Assembly (NCBI GenBank): GCA_038211015.1
Contig: JBBQVZ010000066.1
Span: forward strand, 1 to 18,656
Length of the DNA: 18,656 bases
Direction: 5' to 3'
Source of the DNA: JBBQVZ01 sp038211015
GTDB lineage: Bacteria; Actinomycetota; UBA4738; HRBIN12
This document shows positions 1-7,815 of the stretch, in pieces (positions within the stretch are counted from its first letter, which is position 1; each line of letters opens with the position of its first letter). Under the pieces are notes generated by a model, which was not told the DNA's origin, searched no databases, and was given only the letters and a program-made list of their open reading frames with translations. The position numbers and the translations under genes are program-made.

Positions 1-1335
1 GACGCCGTCGCGGCCGCGAAGGGGTTCCAGCTCGAGTGGGATCGGATGGGGTGGCAGAAGCGCGTCGAGATCATGCGCAACGTCGCCGACATCATGGAGG
101 AGCGGCTGTTCGACCTGGCGGCCCTGATGGCCTACGAGGTCGGGAAGAGCCGCCTCGAAGCGCTCGGCGACGTCCAGGAGACGGCCGAGCTGATCCGCTG
201 GAACGCTGACGAGATGGAGAAGCACGAAGGCTTCCGCACCCCGATGAGCGGCATGGGGGCGGCCGGCGACTACTACGACGTGCTCCGACCGTACGGCGTG
301 TGGGCGGTCATCAGCCCGTTCAACTTCCCGATGGCGCTTTCCGGAGGGCCAACGTCGGGTGCGCTCGTTGCCGGCAACGCCGTGGTGCTGAAGCCGTCGA
401 ACCAGGGCGCGTTGATGGGATACAAGCTCTACGAGTGCTACCGCGACGGGGGCGTCCCCGCGGGGGCGTTCCACCTGGTGATCGGCCGGGGCGTGCTGGC
501 CGGCGATCATCTCTGGAAGCACCCCGACGTTGGCGGCATCACGTTCACCGGCTCGTATCCGGTGGGCATGGACATCTACAAGCACTTCGCGACGGAGATC
601 CCGAAGCCCGTCATCTGCGAGATGGGCGGCAAGAACCCGGCGATCGTCACGAAGAACGCCGACCTGGACAAGGCGTCGGACGGCGTCCTGCGGTCGGCGT
701 TCGGGTTCGGCGGACAGAAGTGCTCGGCGTGCTCGCGCGTGTTCGTGGAGCGCGAGGTCTACGACGACTTCCTGGGACTGCTCAAGCAGAAGACCGAGGC
801 GATCAAGGTTGGGAACCCGCTCGAGCGAGACGTCTACCTCGGCCCCATCATCAACGAGCCGGCGATGGAGACGTTCGAGGAGGCCGCCGACGAGGCGCGC
901 AAGAACGGCAACATCGTCACGGGCGGTCAGCGCATCACCGAAGGCGACTTCGCGCGTGGTCTGTTCGTGGAGCCGACCGTCGTCGAGGTGCCCGCGGACA
1001 ACTGGATCTGGAAGCGGGAGCTGTTCGTCCCGTTCGTCGCGGTCGCTCCGTTCGACGAGCTCGACGACGCGATCGAGATGGCGAACGACACGGAATATGG
1101 CCTGACCGCGGGGTTCTTCAGCGAGGACCAGGACGAGGTCGACGAGTGGCTCGACCGGATCCAGGCGGGCGTCGTCTACGTGAACCGGCGCGCCGGCGCC
1201 ACGACCGGCGCGTGGCCTGGCGTGCAGCCGTTCGGTGGCTGGAAGGGCTCCGGCACCACCGGCAAGGCCGGTGGCGGTCCCTACTACGTCACGCTGTACC
1301 TGCGAGAGCAGTCGCGGACGGTGATCTCGGAGTGA
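1..1335 (+). CDS. rocA: Aldehyde dehydrogenase, 1-pyrroline-5-carboxylate dehydrogenase type (5' partial)
   Basis: NAD(P)-dependent oxidation of a semialdehyde; for the P5CDH family this is glutamate semialdehyde to glutamate in proline/ornithine catabolism, in the cytoplasm. The reading frame is open from base 1, so the N-terminus (roughly 80-90 residues by family length) is missing. ATG at 46 is internal, since homologous sequence runs upstream of it. Visible hallmarks: the SPFNFP Rossmann segment, the FTGS motif, the catalytic Glu in ICEMGGKNP (codon 619), the catalytic Cys in the P5CDH-like GQKCSACSR (codon 721), and a C-terminal VQPFGGWKGSGTTGKAGG stretch. The last two favour P5CDH over succinic-semialdehyde or generic ALDHs. 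The stop overlaps the next start (GTGA), so the two are translationally coupled. The neighbouring ornithine/GABA-type aminotransferase would supply the semialdehyde. Family is certain; exact substrate is inferred. Confidence 0.9.
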   Translation, partial: DAVAAAKGFQLEWDRMGWQKRVEIMRNVADIMEERLFDLAALMAYEVGKSRLEALGDVQETAELIRWNADEMEKHEGFRTPMSGMGAAGDYYDVLRPYGVWAVISPFNFPMALSGGPTSGALVAGNAVVLKPSNQGALMGYKLYECYRDGGVPAGAFHLVIGRGVLAGDHLWKHPDVGGITFTGSYPVGMDIYKHFATEIPKPVICEMGGKNPAIVTKNADLDKASDGVLRSAFGFGGQKCSACSRVFVEREVYDDFLGLLKQKTEAIKVGNPLERDVYLGPIINEPAMETFEEAADEARKNGNIVTGGQRITEGDFARGLFVEPTVVEVPADNWIWKRELFVPFVAVAPFDELDDAIEMANDTEYGLTAGFFSEDQDEVDEWLDRIQAGVVYVNRRAGATTGAWPGVQPFGGWKGSGTTGKAGGGPYYVTLYLREQSRTVISE

Positions 1336-2684
1336 CCCTGGAGGACTTGGAGCTCGAGGCCCTGGCCAACGCCGAGGCGCCACATCTGATCACCGGTCTT
1401 CCGGGCCCGAACGCGCAGGAGGTTCTGGACCGCGACGCACGCGTGACGAGCCCGTCGCTCCCGCGCGTGTACGAGTTCGTGCCCAAACGTGGCTCGGGTT
1501 CGGTGGTGGAGGACGTCGACGGTAATCGATTCCTCGACATCAACGCCGGGATCGCCGTGACCTCCACCGGGCACTGTCACCCGAAGGTCGTGGAGGCGAT
1601 CCAGGAGCAGGCGGCGGAGCTGATCCACTACTCGGCGAGCGACTTCTTCCTGCCGATCTACTCCGAGGTCGCGGAGCGGCTGGACGAGATCGCTCCGATG
1701 TCTGGCCCGGTTCGCTCGTTCCTCACGAACTCCGGTACCGAAGCGGTCGAGGCCGGGATGAAGCTCGCGCGATGGGCGACGGGCCGCCAATACATCCTGG
1801 CGTTCTACAACTCGTTCCACGGCCGGTCCTACGGCAGCGTGTCCCTGACCGCGTCGAAGGCCGCATATCGAGCGGGGTTCGGACCGCTGCTCCCGGGGGT
1901 GCTGCATGCCTACTACGGTGACGGCCGCGACATGCAGATGGCTCCCGGATCCGCCGAGGACGGCTTCCCCACGATCGACTACATCGAGCACTTCCTGTTC
2001 CGCAAGATGGTCTCGCCGCTCGAGGTCGCCGCGATCGTCGTCGAGCCCATCCTGGGTGAGGGCGGCTACATCGTCCCGCCCGATGGCTGGCTCATGGCGC
2101 TCCGCGAGCTCTGCGACCGCCACGGGATCTTCCTCGTGTGCGACGAGGTGCAGTGCGGGATGGGGCGCACGGGCAAGATGTGGGCGGTCGAGCACGCCGG
2201 TGTGGAGCCCGACATCCTCCTCGCCGGCAAGGGGATCGCGAGCGGTATGCCGCTCGGCGCGATGATCGCGAAGGACGAGAAGATGACGTGGACCGTCGGC
2301 ACGCACGGGTCGACGTACGGGGGGAACGCGGTCTCGTGCGCGGCGGCCCTGGCGACCATCGACGTGATCCGCGAGGAACAGCTGCTGGAGAACGCCTCCA
2401 AGGTCGGAGACGTGTTGCTCAACGGCCTGCGGGATCTGCAGGAGCGGGACGATCGCATCCGAGAGGTCCGCGGGATCGCGCTGATGATCGGCGTGGAGCT
2501 CCCCGACCACCACTCGATGATCGAGGTCGAGCAGGCCGCGTACCGCCGAGGGCTGCTCGCTCTGGGGTGTGGCGAGAGCACGATCCGCATGTCCCCTCCG
2601 CTCGTCTTCCGCGAGGATCAGGCGCTGACGGCACTCCGGGTCTTCGAGGACGCGCTCGCCGACGTCGGACACGCGCCGTCATAG
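1332..2684 (+). CDS. Class III PLP aminotransferase (ornithine/4-aminobutyrate aminotransferase-like)
   Basis: Transfers an omega- (or alpha-) amino group to a 2-oxo acid through PLP. 450 aa from the GTG at 1332, which overlaps the upstream TGA by 4 nt; the open frame extends further upstream but only as a shadow of the dehydrogenase. The N-terminal PGP..QEVLDRD and VPKRGSGSVVEDVDGN..LDINAGIAV segments resemble the archaeal/actinobacterial branch that includes ornithine aminotransferases, GABA aminotransferases and a few amino-acid racemases. The PLP-binding Asp is D271 (CDEVQCGMGRTG), the Schiff-base Lys K300 (LLAGKGIASG), followed by the HGSTYGGN phosphate-site motif. Coupling to a P5CDH-type dehydrogenase suggests ornithine to glutamate semialdehyde (rocD-like role). 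Lysine, GABA or racemase activity cannot be excluded. Confidence 0.9.
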   Translation: MTLEDLELEALANAEAPHLITGLPGPNAQEVLDRDARVTSPSLPRVYEFVPKRGSGSVVEDVDGNRFLDINAGIAVTSTGHCHPKVVEAIQEQAAELIHYSASDFFLPIYSEVAERLDEIAPMSGPVRSFLTNSGTEAVEAGMKLARWATGRQYILAFYNSFHGRSYGSVSLTASKAAYRAGFGPLLPGVLHAYYGDGRDMQMAPGSAEDGFPTIDYIEHFLFRKMVSPLEVAAIVVEPILGEGGYIVPPDGWLMALRELCDRHGIFLVCDEVQCGMGRTGKMWAVEHAGVEPDILLAGKGIASGMPLGAMIAKDEKMTWTVGTHGSTYGGNAVSCAAALATIDVIREEQLLENASKVGDVLLNGLRDLQERDDRIREVRGIALMIGVELPDHHSMIEVEQAAYRRGLLALGCGESTIRMSPPLVFREDQALTALRVFEDALADVGHAPS

Positions 2685-2693
2685 GGTCGCGGC

Positions 2694-3053
2694 GTGCAAA
2701 CCTCATTCATCAAGTTCGCGACGTTCGACTGTTCGGACGCATTGGTCGTCGCTCGCTTCTGGGCCGCCGCCCTCGGCGGAGAGCTCGACGAGGATTCCAC
2801 CTCTGAGAAGGCGTTCGTCGAGGCGCCGGGCTGGGGTGGACCGAGCATGTGGTTCAACCGCGTGCCCGAGTCGAAGACGGCGAAGAACCGGCTGCACTTC
2901 GACCTTCGTGCGCCCGACACCATTCGCCGCGAGGTGGAACGGCTGAAGGGTCTCGGCGCCACGATCTACGAGGATCACGACCACCTCGTCGTGATGCAGG
3001 ATCCCGAGGGGAACGAGTTCTGCGTCGAGAAAGGACCGGGTGATGCGCCATGA
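2694..3053 (+). CDS. VOC superfamily (glyoxalase-like) protein, copy 1
   Basis: A 119-aa protein with one vicinal-oxygen-chelate fold unit pair. It begins with a beta strand plus DCSDALVVARFWAAALGG, the usual VOC 'D...FW..aLG' opening, and ends with the DPEGNEFCVEKGP strand typical of glyoxalase-like family members. KNRLHFDLR occupies the position of the metal/ligand strand. The start is GTG at 2694, 9 nt after the aminotransferase stop; no strong ribosome site is visible. Its ATGA end overlaps the start of a second VOC gene clearly paralogous to it, so this is a tandem duplication. The substrate is unknown: VOC proteins include isomerases, lyases, dioxygenases and binding proteins. Operon position suggests a role in the same catabolic route. 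Confidence 0.85.
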   Translation: MQTSFIKFATFDCSDALVVARFWAAALGGELDEDSTSEKAFVEAPGWGGPSMWFNRVPESKTAKNRLHFDLRAPDTIRREVERLKGLGATIYEDHDHLVVMQDPEGNEFCVEKGPGDAP

Positions 3054-3427
3054 GCTTGTCCGTCGACGCGCTCACGATCGATTGCCACGACCCCAAGGCG
3101 CTCGCCGATTTCTGGTGCGCCGCGCTCGGCTACCGGCTCGACGAGATCGACGATGAAGACGCCATCATCAAGCCCATCGACGGTTCGGGGTGGACCATGC
3201 TGTTCCAGACCGTGCCGGAGGGGAAGACGATCAAGAACCGCCTCCACCTGGACGTGCGCCCGAGCGGCTCCATGGCCTCCGAGGTCGCGCGGCTGGAGAC
3301 GATCGGCGCGACCGCGATCACGCGGATCGACGAAGGCGGTAGCTTCTGGACCGTGATGGGCGACCCCGAGGGCAACGAGTTCTGCATCCTGCGCGGCCCC
3401 GAGGACGGATGGTCGGGTGAGCTCTGA
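3050..3427 (+). CDS. VOC superfamily (glyoxalase-like) protein, copy 2
   Basis: A 125-aa paralogue of the preceding gene, starting at ATG 3050 within its stop (4-nt overlap). It shares the opening IDCHDPKALADFWCAALGYRLDE, the central KNRLHLDVR and the closing DPEGNEFCILRGP with copy 1, while loops between them differ. This suggests an old duplication followed by divergence, not an assembly artefact. VOC monomers of this size commonly dimerise, so the two products could form a heterodimer (inference). The 3' end overlaps the CoA-transferase alpha gene by 11 nt, so translation is likely coupled. Catalytic function is not predictable from sequence. Confidence 0.85.
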   Translation: MSLSVDALTIDCHDPKALADFWCAALGYRLDEIDDEDAIIKPIDGSGWTMLFQTVPEGKTIKNRLHLDVRPSGSMASEVARLETIGATAITRIDEGGSFWTVMGDPEGNEFCILRGPEDGWSGEL

Positions 3428-4340
3428 CAAGGTCGCGACCATGCATGATGCCGTCGATGCGTTGGTGCGGGACGGCGACACCGTCGCGATCGAAGGGTTC
3501 ACGCATCTCATCTGCTTCGCGGCGGGACACGAGATCATCCGGCAGGGCCGTCGCGACCTGACCCTCTGCCGGCTGACCCCCGACGTGATCTACGACCAGA
3601 TGATCGGTGCCGGCGTCGCGTCGAAGCTCGTGTTCTCCTGGTTGGGCAACCCGGGCGTCGGCTCGTTGCACGCGATCAGACGACGGATCGAGCACGCCGA
3701 TCCCGAGCCGCTCGAGATCGAGGAGTACTCGCACTTCGGCATGGTCTGCCGGTACGTCGCCGGTGCGTCGAACCTGCCGTTCTTCCCGATCCGCAGCTAC
3801 CACGAGTCCGACATCCCGAAGGTGAACCCGAACATCCGGTCGATGACCTCTCCATACGAGGACGCGACCGAGGTGCACGTGGTGCCGCCGCTGAAGCCCG
3901 ACGTCGCGATCGTGCACGCGCAACGGGCCGACGCCAGCGGCGATGCCCAGATCTGGGGCCTGCTCGGCTGTCAGAAGGAGGCCGCGTTCGCTGCCGATCG
4001 CGTGATCGTGGTCTGCGAGGAGATGGTGGACGGGTCGGTCATCCGCGCCGACCCGAACCGCACCGCGATCCCCGGCGTGATCGTCGACGCGGTCGTGGAG
4101 GAGCCGTTCGCCTGTCATCCGTCGTTCACGCAGGGCTACTACGACCGCGACAACGCCTTCTACCTGAAGTGGGACGAGATCGCGCGCGACGCCGCGTCGC
4201 TCGACGCGTGGCTGGACGAGTGGGTCTACGGCCTGGCGAGCCACGCCGAGTACGTGGAGAAGATGGGGGCCGCGCTCTGGGATTCCTTGCGGCCCGGGCC
4301 GGCGATGTCCGGTGAGGTCGACTACGGCAGGTACGCATGA
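3417..4340 (+). CDS. CoA-transferase family I, alpha subunit (glutaconate CoA-transferase A / IpdA-like)
   Basis: Alpha subunit of a heteromeric class I CoA-transferase, which moves CoA between an acyl-CoA and a free carboxylic acid. 307 aa from GTG at 3417, inside the end of the preceding VOC gene. Family signs are the N-terminal DGDTVAIEGFTHL region, the RQGRRDLTLCRLTPDVIYDQMIGAG stretch, LPFFPIRSY, MTSPYE, and DVAIVHAQRADASGDAQIWG; the last matches the conserved 'H...AD..GNA' of this family. It most resembles glutaconate CoA-transferase A and mycobacterial IpdA-type sequences from memory; the latter act on steroid ring-degradation intermediates, sometimes as hydrolases. The beta subunit follows with an ATGA overlap, as expected for a 1:1 complex. 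The acid activated here is unknown; a C4-C6 diacid such as glutarate fits the neighbours. Confidence 0.9.
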   Translation: MSSDKVATMHDAVDALVRDGDTVAIEGFTHLICFAAGHEIIRQGRRDLTLCRLTPDVIYDQMIGAGVASKLVFSWLGNPGVGSLHAIRRRIEHADPEPLEIEEYSHFGMVCRYVAGASNLPFFPIRSYHESDIPKVNPNIRSMTSPYEDATEVHVVPPLKPDVAIVHAQRADASGDAQIWGLLGCQKEAAFAADRVIVVCEEMVDGSVIRADPNRTAIPGVIVDAVVEEPFACHPSFTQGYYDRDNAFYLKWDEIARDAASLDAWLDEWVYGLASHAEYVEKMGAALWDSLRPGPAMSGEVDYGRYA

Positions 4341-5122
4341 CGGGCGCGGTCTCCACCGACCCCGGGTACTCCAAGTCGGAGATCATGATCGCCGCGAGCG
4401 CGCGGCAGCTGAACGACGTCAGCAACTGTTTCGTCGGCGTGGGACTTCCGAACATCGTCTGCAACCTGGCGCAACGAACGGTTTCGCCGGACCTCCAGCT
4501 CGTGTACGAGTCCGGCGTGTTCGGGGCACGGCCGGAGCGTCTGCCGCTGTCGATCGGCGACCCGACGCTCGTCACCGGCGCGACGGCAGTGACGTCGATG
4601 TTCGAGCTGTTCGCGTACTACCTGCAGGCCGGCTTGATCGATGTGGCGTTCCTGGGCGCGGCCCAGATCGACCGGTTCGGAAACATCAACACCACCGTGA
4701 TCGGCGACTACGCAACACCGAAGGTTCGACTGCCGGGGTCCGGTGGCGCGTGCGAGATCGCGATCAACGCGCGGCAGGTCATGGTCATCATGCGGCAGGG
4801 GACCCGGTCCTTCGTCGACACGATCGACTTCCGGACCTCGCCGGGGCATTCGGGGGACCCGGCGCACGACGCCGCGCGCGGTTGGTGGGGGAGCGGACCC
4901 ACGAGCGTGGTGACCGATCTGGGCACGTACACGTTCGACCAGACCACGGGGGAGATGACCCTGGCTACGCTCCACCAGGGCGTAACGCTGAAGCAGGTCC
5001 GCGACAACATGGGCTGGGAGCCGAAGGTCGCCGACGATCTGGGCGAGACGGCCCCGCCGACCACCGAGGAGCTCCGCCTGATCCGCGAGGAGCTCGACCC
5101 GGGCGGCGTCTACACGAAGTAG
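4337..5122 (+). CDS. CoA-transferase family I, beta subunit (glutaconate CoA-transferase B-like)
   Basis: Catalytic beta subunit, 261 aa, ATG at 4337 overlapping the alpha stop. The pattern GVGLPNIVCNLA...LVYESGVFG contains E58, at the position of the glutamate that forms the acyl/CoA thioester in glutaconate CoA-transferase B. Its presence argues for true CoA transfer and not the altered chemistry proposed for IpdAB. Further family motifs are FLGAAQIDRFGNINTTVIGDY, GSGGACEIA, FRTSPGH, and the C-terminal LIRE-ELDPG characteristic of GctB-like proteins. It ends with TAG at 5120-5122, followed by a short spacer holding a hairpin before the next gene. Substrate pair not determinable. Confidence 0.92.
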   Translation: MTGAVSTDPGYSKSEIMIAASARQLNDVSNCFVGVGLPNIVCNLAQRTVSPDLQLVYESGVFGARPERLPLSIGDPTLVTGATAVTSMFELFAYYLQAGLIDVAFLGAAQIDRFGNINTTVIGDYATPKVRLPGSGGACEIAINARQVMVIMRQGTRSFVDTIDFRTSPGHSGDPAHDAARGWWGSGPTSVVTDLGTYTFDQTTGEMTLATLHQGVTLKQVRDNMGWEPKVADDLGETAPPTTEELRLIREELDPGGVYTK

Positions 5123-5134
5123 CCCTCGTGGAGC

Positions 5135-5150
5135 ACCGCCTCCGGGCGGT
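5135..5150 (+). other. Intercistronic hairpin with UNCG-type tetraloop
   Basis: ACCGCC pairs perfectly with GGCGGT around the loop TCCG (5141-5144), closed by C-G, which makes a cUCCGg loop of the very stable UNCG class in RNA. It lies in the only notable gap in the middle of the operon. A GGAG at 5130-5133 precedes it and the GTG at 5154 follows 3 nt after it. It may stabilise or process the mRNA, or bring the GGAG close to the start codon. There is no T-tract, so a simple terminator is unlikely. Confidence 0.5.
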
Positions 5151-5153
5151 ACC

Positions 5154-5366
5154 GTGTCGGCCATGCCGGAGCGTGACCCAGGACCCGAGCCCTCGCCGTG
5201 GGTCGATCCGTCCGAGATGCATGAGCCCGAGCCCGACTGGGCCAAGGAGATCCGCGCCCGGCGGAAGGCCCGGGCCGAGCGGCTCCGCAAAGTCTTCGAC
5301 GGCTTCGACGGCCGGCTGCCGAAGAAGCCCTCGCCGCCGAAGCCGCCTCCGGGGGAGGACCGGTGA
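5154..5366 (+). CDS. Small Pro-rich/charged protein of unknown function
   Basis: A 70-aa (GTG 5154) or 67-aa (ATG 5163) protein; I do not recognise it. The first half is acidic and proline-rich (PERDPGPEPSPWVDPSE...EPEPDW), the middle is a very basic predicted helix (AKEIRARRKARAERLRKVFDGF), and the tail is KKPSPPKPPPGEDR. No signal peptide or membrane span. The composition suggests a disordered binding or adaptor protein with a helical core. It is probably real: it fills the gap in an otherwise contiguous operon and its TGA overlaps the next GTG by 4 nt. The GTG choice is supported only by a GGAG at 5130-5133 that would be well spaced if the intervening hairpin folds; the ATG has no clear ribosome site. 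Confidence 0.65.
   Translation: MSAMPERDPGPEPSPWVDPSEMHEPEPDWAKEIRARRKARAERLRKVFDGFDGRLPKKPSPPKPPPGEDR
5351..5360 (+). promoter_or_regulatory. Strong Shine-Dalgarno site for the second aminotransferase
   Basis: GGGGGAGGAC ends 2 nt before the GTG at 5363. The GGGAGG core lies at normal spacing and decides the start, which overlaps the upstream stop as GTGA. Confidence 0.7.
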
Positions 5367-6673
5367 GTCACGTGTTCCCCCGGGTCCTGACCCGCACGCT
5401 CCCCACCGCCGTCTCAGCCGAGGGTGCATGGATCGTCGACGCGGACGGCAGGCGCTACCTGGACGGCGCGGGAGGCGCGATCGTCGTCGGCGTGGGCCAC
5501 GGTGATCGAGCGCTGATCGATGCGGCGACCGAGCAGCTGCACGCGATCCAGTACGTGCACGGCACGATGTTCACGACCGAGGCGCTCGAGCGGTACGCGG
5601 ACGAGCTCGCGCCGCACCTGCCGATGGAGGACCCGCGCATCTATCCGGTGTCGGGCGGGAGCGAGGCGGTCGAGACCGCGATCAAGATGGCGCGCGCGTA
5701 TCACCTGGCCCGCGGCGACGACGCCCGCACGACCGTCATCGCGCGGCGAAGCTCGTACCACGGCAACACGCTCGGCGCGCTGGACGCGAGCGGGAAAGAG
5801 CCCATCCGCAAGCCCTACACGGCGTGGCTCGGACGCTTCCTGCATGCCCCGGCGGCTTACGAGTACCGGTGCGGCAACCCGGAGCACCCGGAGAGATGCG
5901 GCGCATGGCATGGCGCCGAGCTCGAGCGGATGATCTCGCTGGCCGGCGCGGAGTCGGTCGCTGCGTTCATCGCCGAACCTGTCGGCGGGGCGACGCTCGC
6001 GGGAGCCGTTCCCACCGATGACTACTGGCCGGCGATCGTCGACGTCTGCCGGCGATACGGCATCCTCGTGATCGCCGACGAGGTCATGACGGGGTTCGGG
6101 CGGACAGGGCGGTGGTTCGGCGTGGACCACTGGGACGTTCGACCCGACATCCTCACGGCGGGCAAGGGGACGACGAGCGGCTACGTTCCGTTCGGCTTCG
6201 CGGCCGCGAGCGGCGAGGTCTTCGACACGGTCGCGTCCGGTGGGTTCGTGCACGGGTTCACGTGGTCGCACAACGCGTTGGGTGCGGCGGTCGGCCGAGC
6301 GGTGCTCCGCCGGCTCACGGAGGGGGGCCTGATCGATCGGAGCGCCGATCTGGGGGAACGGATCCGCAAGGACCTGAGCGTTGCGCTCGACGGTGCTCCT
6401 TCCGTCGGAGATGTGCGGGGGATCGGCATGATGGTCGGCGTCGAGCTCGTCCGCGACCGGGAGACGAAGGACCCGTTCCCGCGGAAGGAACAGGTGACCG
6501 AGCGCGTCGTCGCGGCCGCGAAGGACGCCGGTCTCCTGCTCTACTCGAGCACGGGTCACGTGGACGGGACGAACGGCGATCTCGTGATGCTCGGTCCGCC
6601 GTTCATCCTGACCGACGACGACGCCACCACGCTCGTCGACCTGACGGCGGACGCGATCCGCTCGGTGCGGTGA
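5363..6673 (+). CDS. Class III PLP aminotransferase (omega-aminotransferase family)
   Basis: A second, distinct class III aminotransferase of 436 aa from GTG 5363. Seen in sequence: an N-terminal GAWIVDADGRRYLDGAGGAIV strand region, the pyridine-binding motif with D239 (IADEVMTGFGRTG), Schiff-base K268 (ILTAGKGTTSGYVPFG), the phosphate-site segment GFTWSHNALGAA, and a C-terminal GIGMMVGVEL. It differs clearly from the aminotransferase at 1332-2684, so the two probably serve different steps or substrates. Its style (GGSEAVETAIKMAR, HGFTWSHN) places it with omega-amino acid/diamine:pyruvate or beta-alanine type enzymes, not acetylornithine enzymes, though I cannot name the substrate. The stop overlaps the deacetylase start by 4 nt, which fits joint action on an acetylated amine. 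Confidence 0.9.
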   Translation: MSHVFPRVLTRTLPTAVSAEGAWIVDADGRRYLDGAGGAIVVGVGHGDRALIDAATEQLHAIQYVHGTMFTTEALERYADELAPHLPMEDPRIYPVSGGSEAVETAIKMARAYHLARGDDARTTVIARRSSYHGNTLGALDASGKEPIRKPYTAWLGRFLHAPAAYEYRCGNPEHPERCGAWHGAELERMISLAGAESVAAFIAEPVGGATLAGAVPTDDYWPAIVDVCRRYGILVIADEVMTGFGRTGRWFGVDHWDVRPDILTAGKGTTSGYVPFGFAAASGEVFDTVASGGFVHGFTWSHNALGAAVGRAVLRRLTEGGLIDRSADLGERIRKDLSVALDGAPSVGDVRGIGMMVGVELVRDRETKDPFPRKEQVTERVVAAAKDAGLLLYSSTGHVDGTNGDLVMLGPPFILTDDDATTLVDLTADAIRSVR

Positions 6674-7815
6674 GCGACCGGGTCGGTCTCGTGCTCTGCC
6701 CCGAGGCGAGGATCTACGATCACGGGCCCGAGCACCCCCTGCGACCGGAGCGCGTGTTGCTCACCTGGGACCTGATCCGTGCGCTGGGTCTGGACGACCT
6801 GCCGAACGTCGAACGTCTGAGGAGCGCGGCCCCGGCGGACGACGCGACGATCGAGCTCGTGCACACCCCGGCATTCGTTGATGCAACGAGGCGCGCGGGG
6901 GACGGCGAGGACGGCGATTGGGGCCGGTTCGGCTACGGTCCGGGGGACAACCCCATCTTCGATCGGATGCACGAGGCCGGCGCGCTCGTGGTGGGCGCCA
7001 GCGTGACCGCGGCGCACGCCGTCTGGTCGGGCGATGTGGATCACGCCTTCAATGCGGCCGGCGGCCTGCACCACGCGATGCCGGAACGAGCGTCGGGCTT
7101 CTGCGTCTACGACGACCCCGCGGTCGCGATCGCATGGCTGCTGCGCGAAGGTGCGGAGCGGATCGCCTACGTCGATGTCGACGTCCATCACGGCGACGGC
7201 GTGCAGTTCACCTTCTACGACGATCCACGCGTGCTGACGATCTCGATACACGAGTATGCGCCGTGGTTCTTCCCCGGCACCGGCGGCGTGAGCGAGCGCG
7301 GCGGCCCCGGGGCGGAAGGGAGCGCGGTCAACCTGCCGCTGCCGCCGTTCACCGGTGACGACGCATGGCTCGAAGCGTTCCGATCGGTCGTCCCTCCGCT
7401 GGTCCGGCGATTCGCCCCCGACGTGTTGGTGACCCAATTGGGGTGCGACACGCACGCGACCGATCCGCTCGCGGAGATGCAGCTCACCACTCGGGCCTAT
7501 CGGGATGCCGCGAAGGAGCTGCACGCCCTGGCGCACGATGCGGCCGACGGTCGCTGGGTCGCCACCGGGGGCGGCGGGTACCAGTGGGCACGAGTCGTCC
7601 CTCGCGCGTGGACGATCGCGTTCGCCGAGATGGCGGGTGCGGAGCTTCCCGACGAGATCCCCGAGAGCTGGATCGAGGAAGCGGAGATGCAGGTTCGCGC
7701 CGCGGTTCCGACGACGTTCTCGGAGCCGTCGCTCGGAACGGGTGACGGGGACGAAGGGGCACGAGCGATCGCGGCCGAGGTCCGCGCGCTCGTCGGGCTC
7801 GGGGGAGCCGCATGA
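6670..7815 (+). CDS. acuC: AcuC-type histone-deacetylase-family protein
   Basis: Zn-dependent deacetylase of the class I HDAC/AcuC/acetylpolyamine amidohydrolase superfamily, 381 aa from the GTG at 6670 (GTGA overlap); the frame stays open upstream only as a shadow. HPLRPERV near the N-terminus is an AcuC hallmark. Active-site residues are complete: charge-relay H134-H135 (GGLHHA), metal ligands D171 and H173 (DVDVHHGDG) and D260 (LGCDTHATDPLA), and the catalytic tyrosine Y304 in GGGGY. AcuC proteins typically deacetylate acetyl-CoA synthetase. The aminotransferase context also permits an acetylated diamine or amino acid as substrate, but AcuC-like sequence features favour protein deacetylation. 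It is coupled to pyruvate kinase by an ATGA overlap. Confidence 0.88.
   Translation: MSDRVGLVLCPEARIYDHGPEHPLRPERVLLTWDLIRALGLDDLPNVERLRSAAPADDATIELVHTPAFVDATRRAGDGEDGDWGRFGYGPGDNPIFDRMHEAGALVVGASVTAAHAVWSGDVDHAFNAAGGLHHAMPERASGFCVYDDPAVAIAWLLREGAERIAYVDVDVHHGDGVQFTFYDDPRVLTISIHEYAPWFFPGTGGVSERGGPGAEGSAVNLPLPPFTGDDAWLEAFRSVVPPLVRRFAPDVLVTQLGCDTHATDPLAEMQLTTRAYRDAAKELHALAHDAADGRWVATGGGGYQWARVVPRAWTIAFAEMAGAELPDEIPESWIEEAEMQVRAAVPTTFSEPSLGTGDGDEGARAIAAEVRALVGLGGAA

Noticed and set aside
300..1331. Long N-terminal extension of the first aminotransferase frame
   Set aside because: It is Arg/Gly-rich shadow sequence lying inside the aldehyde dehydrogenase; aminotransferase homology begins at GTG 1332.
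1284..2672. 462-codon open frame on the minus strand
   Set aside because: Antisense to a clear aminotransferase, Arg/His/Asp-rich, with no domain; typical of high-GC DNA.
3318..4244. 308-codon open frame on the minus strand
   Set aside because: Mirror of the CoA-transferase alpha gene with composition driven by GC content and no recognisable motif.
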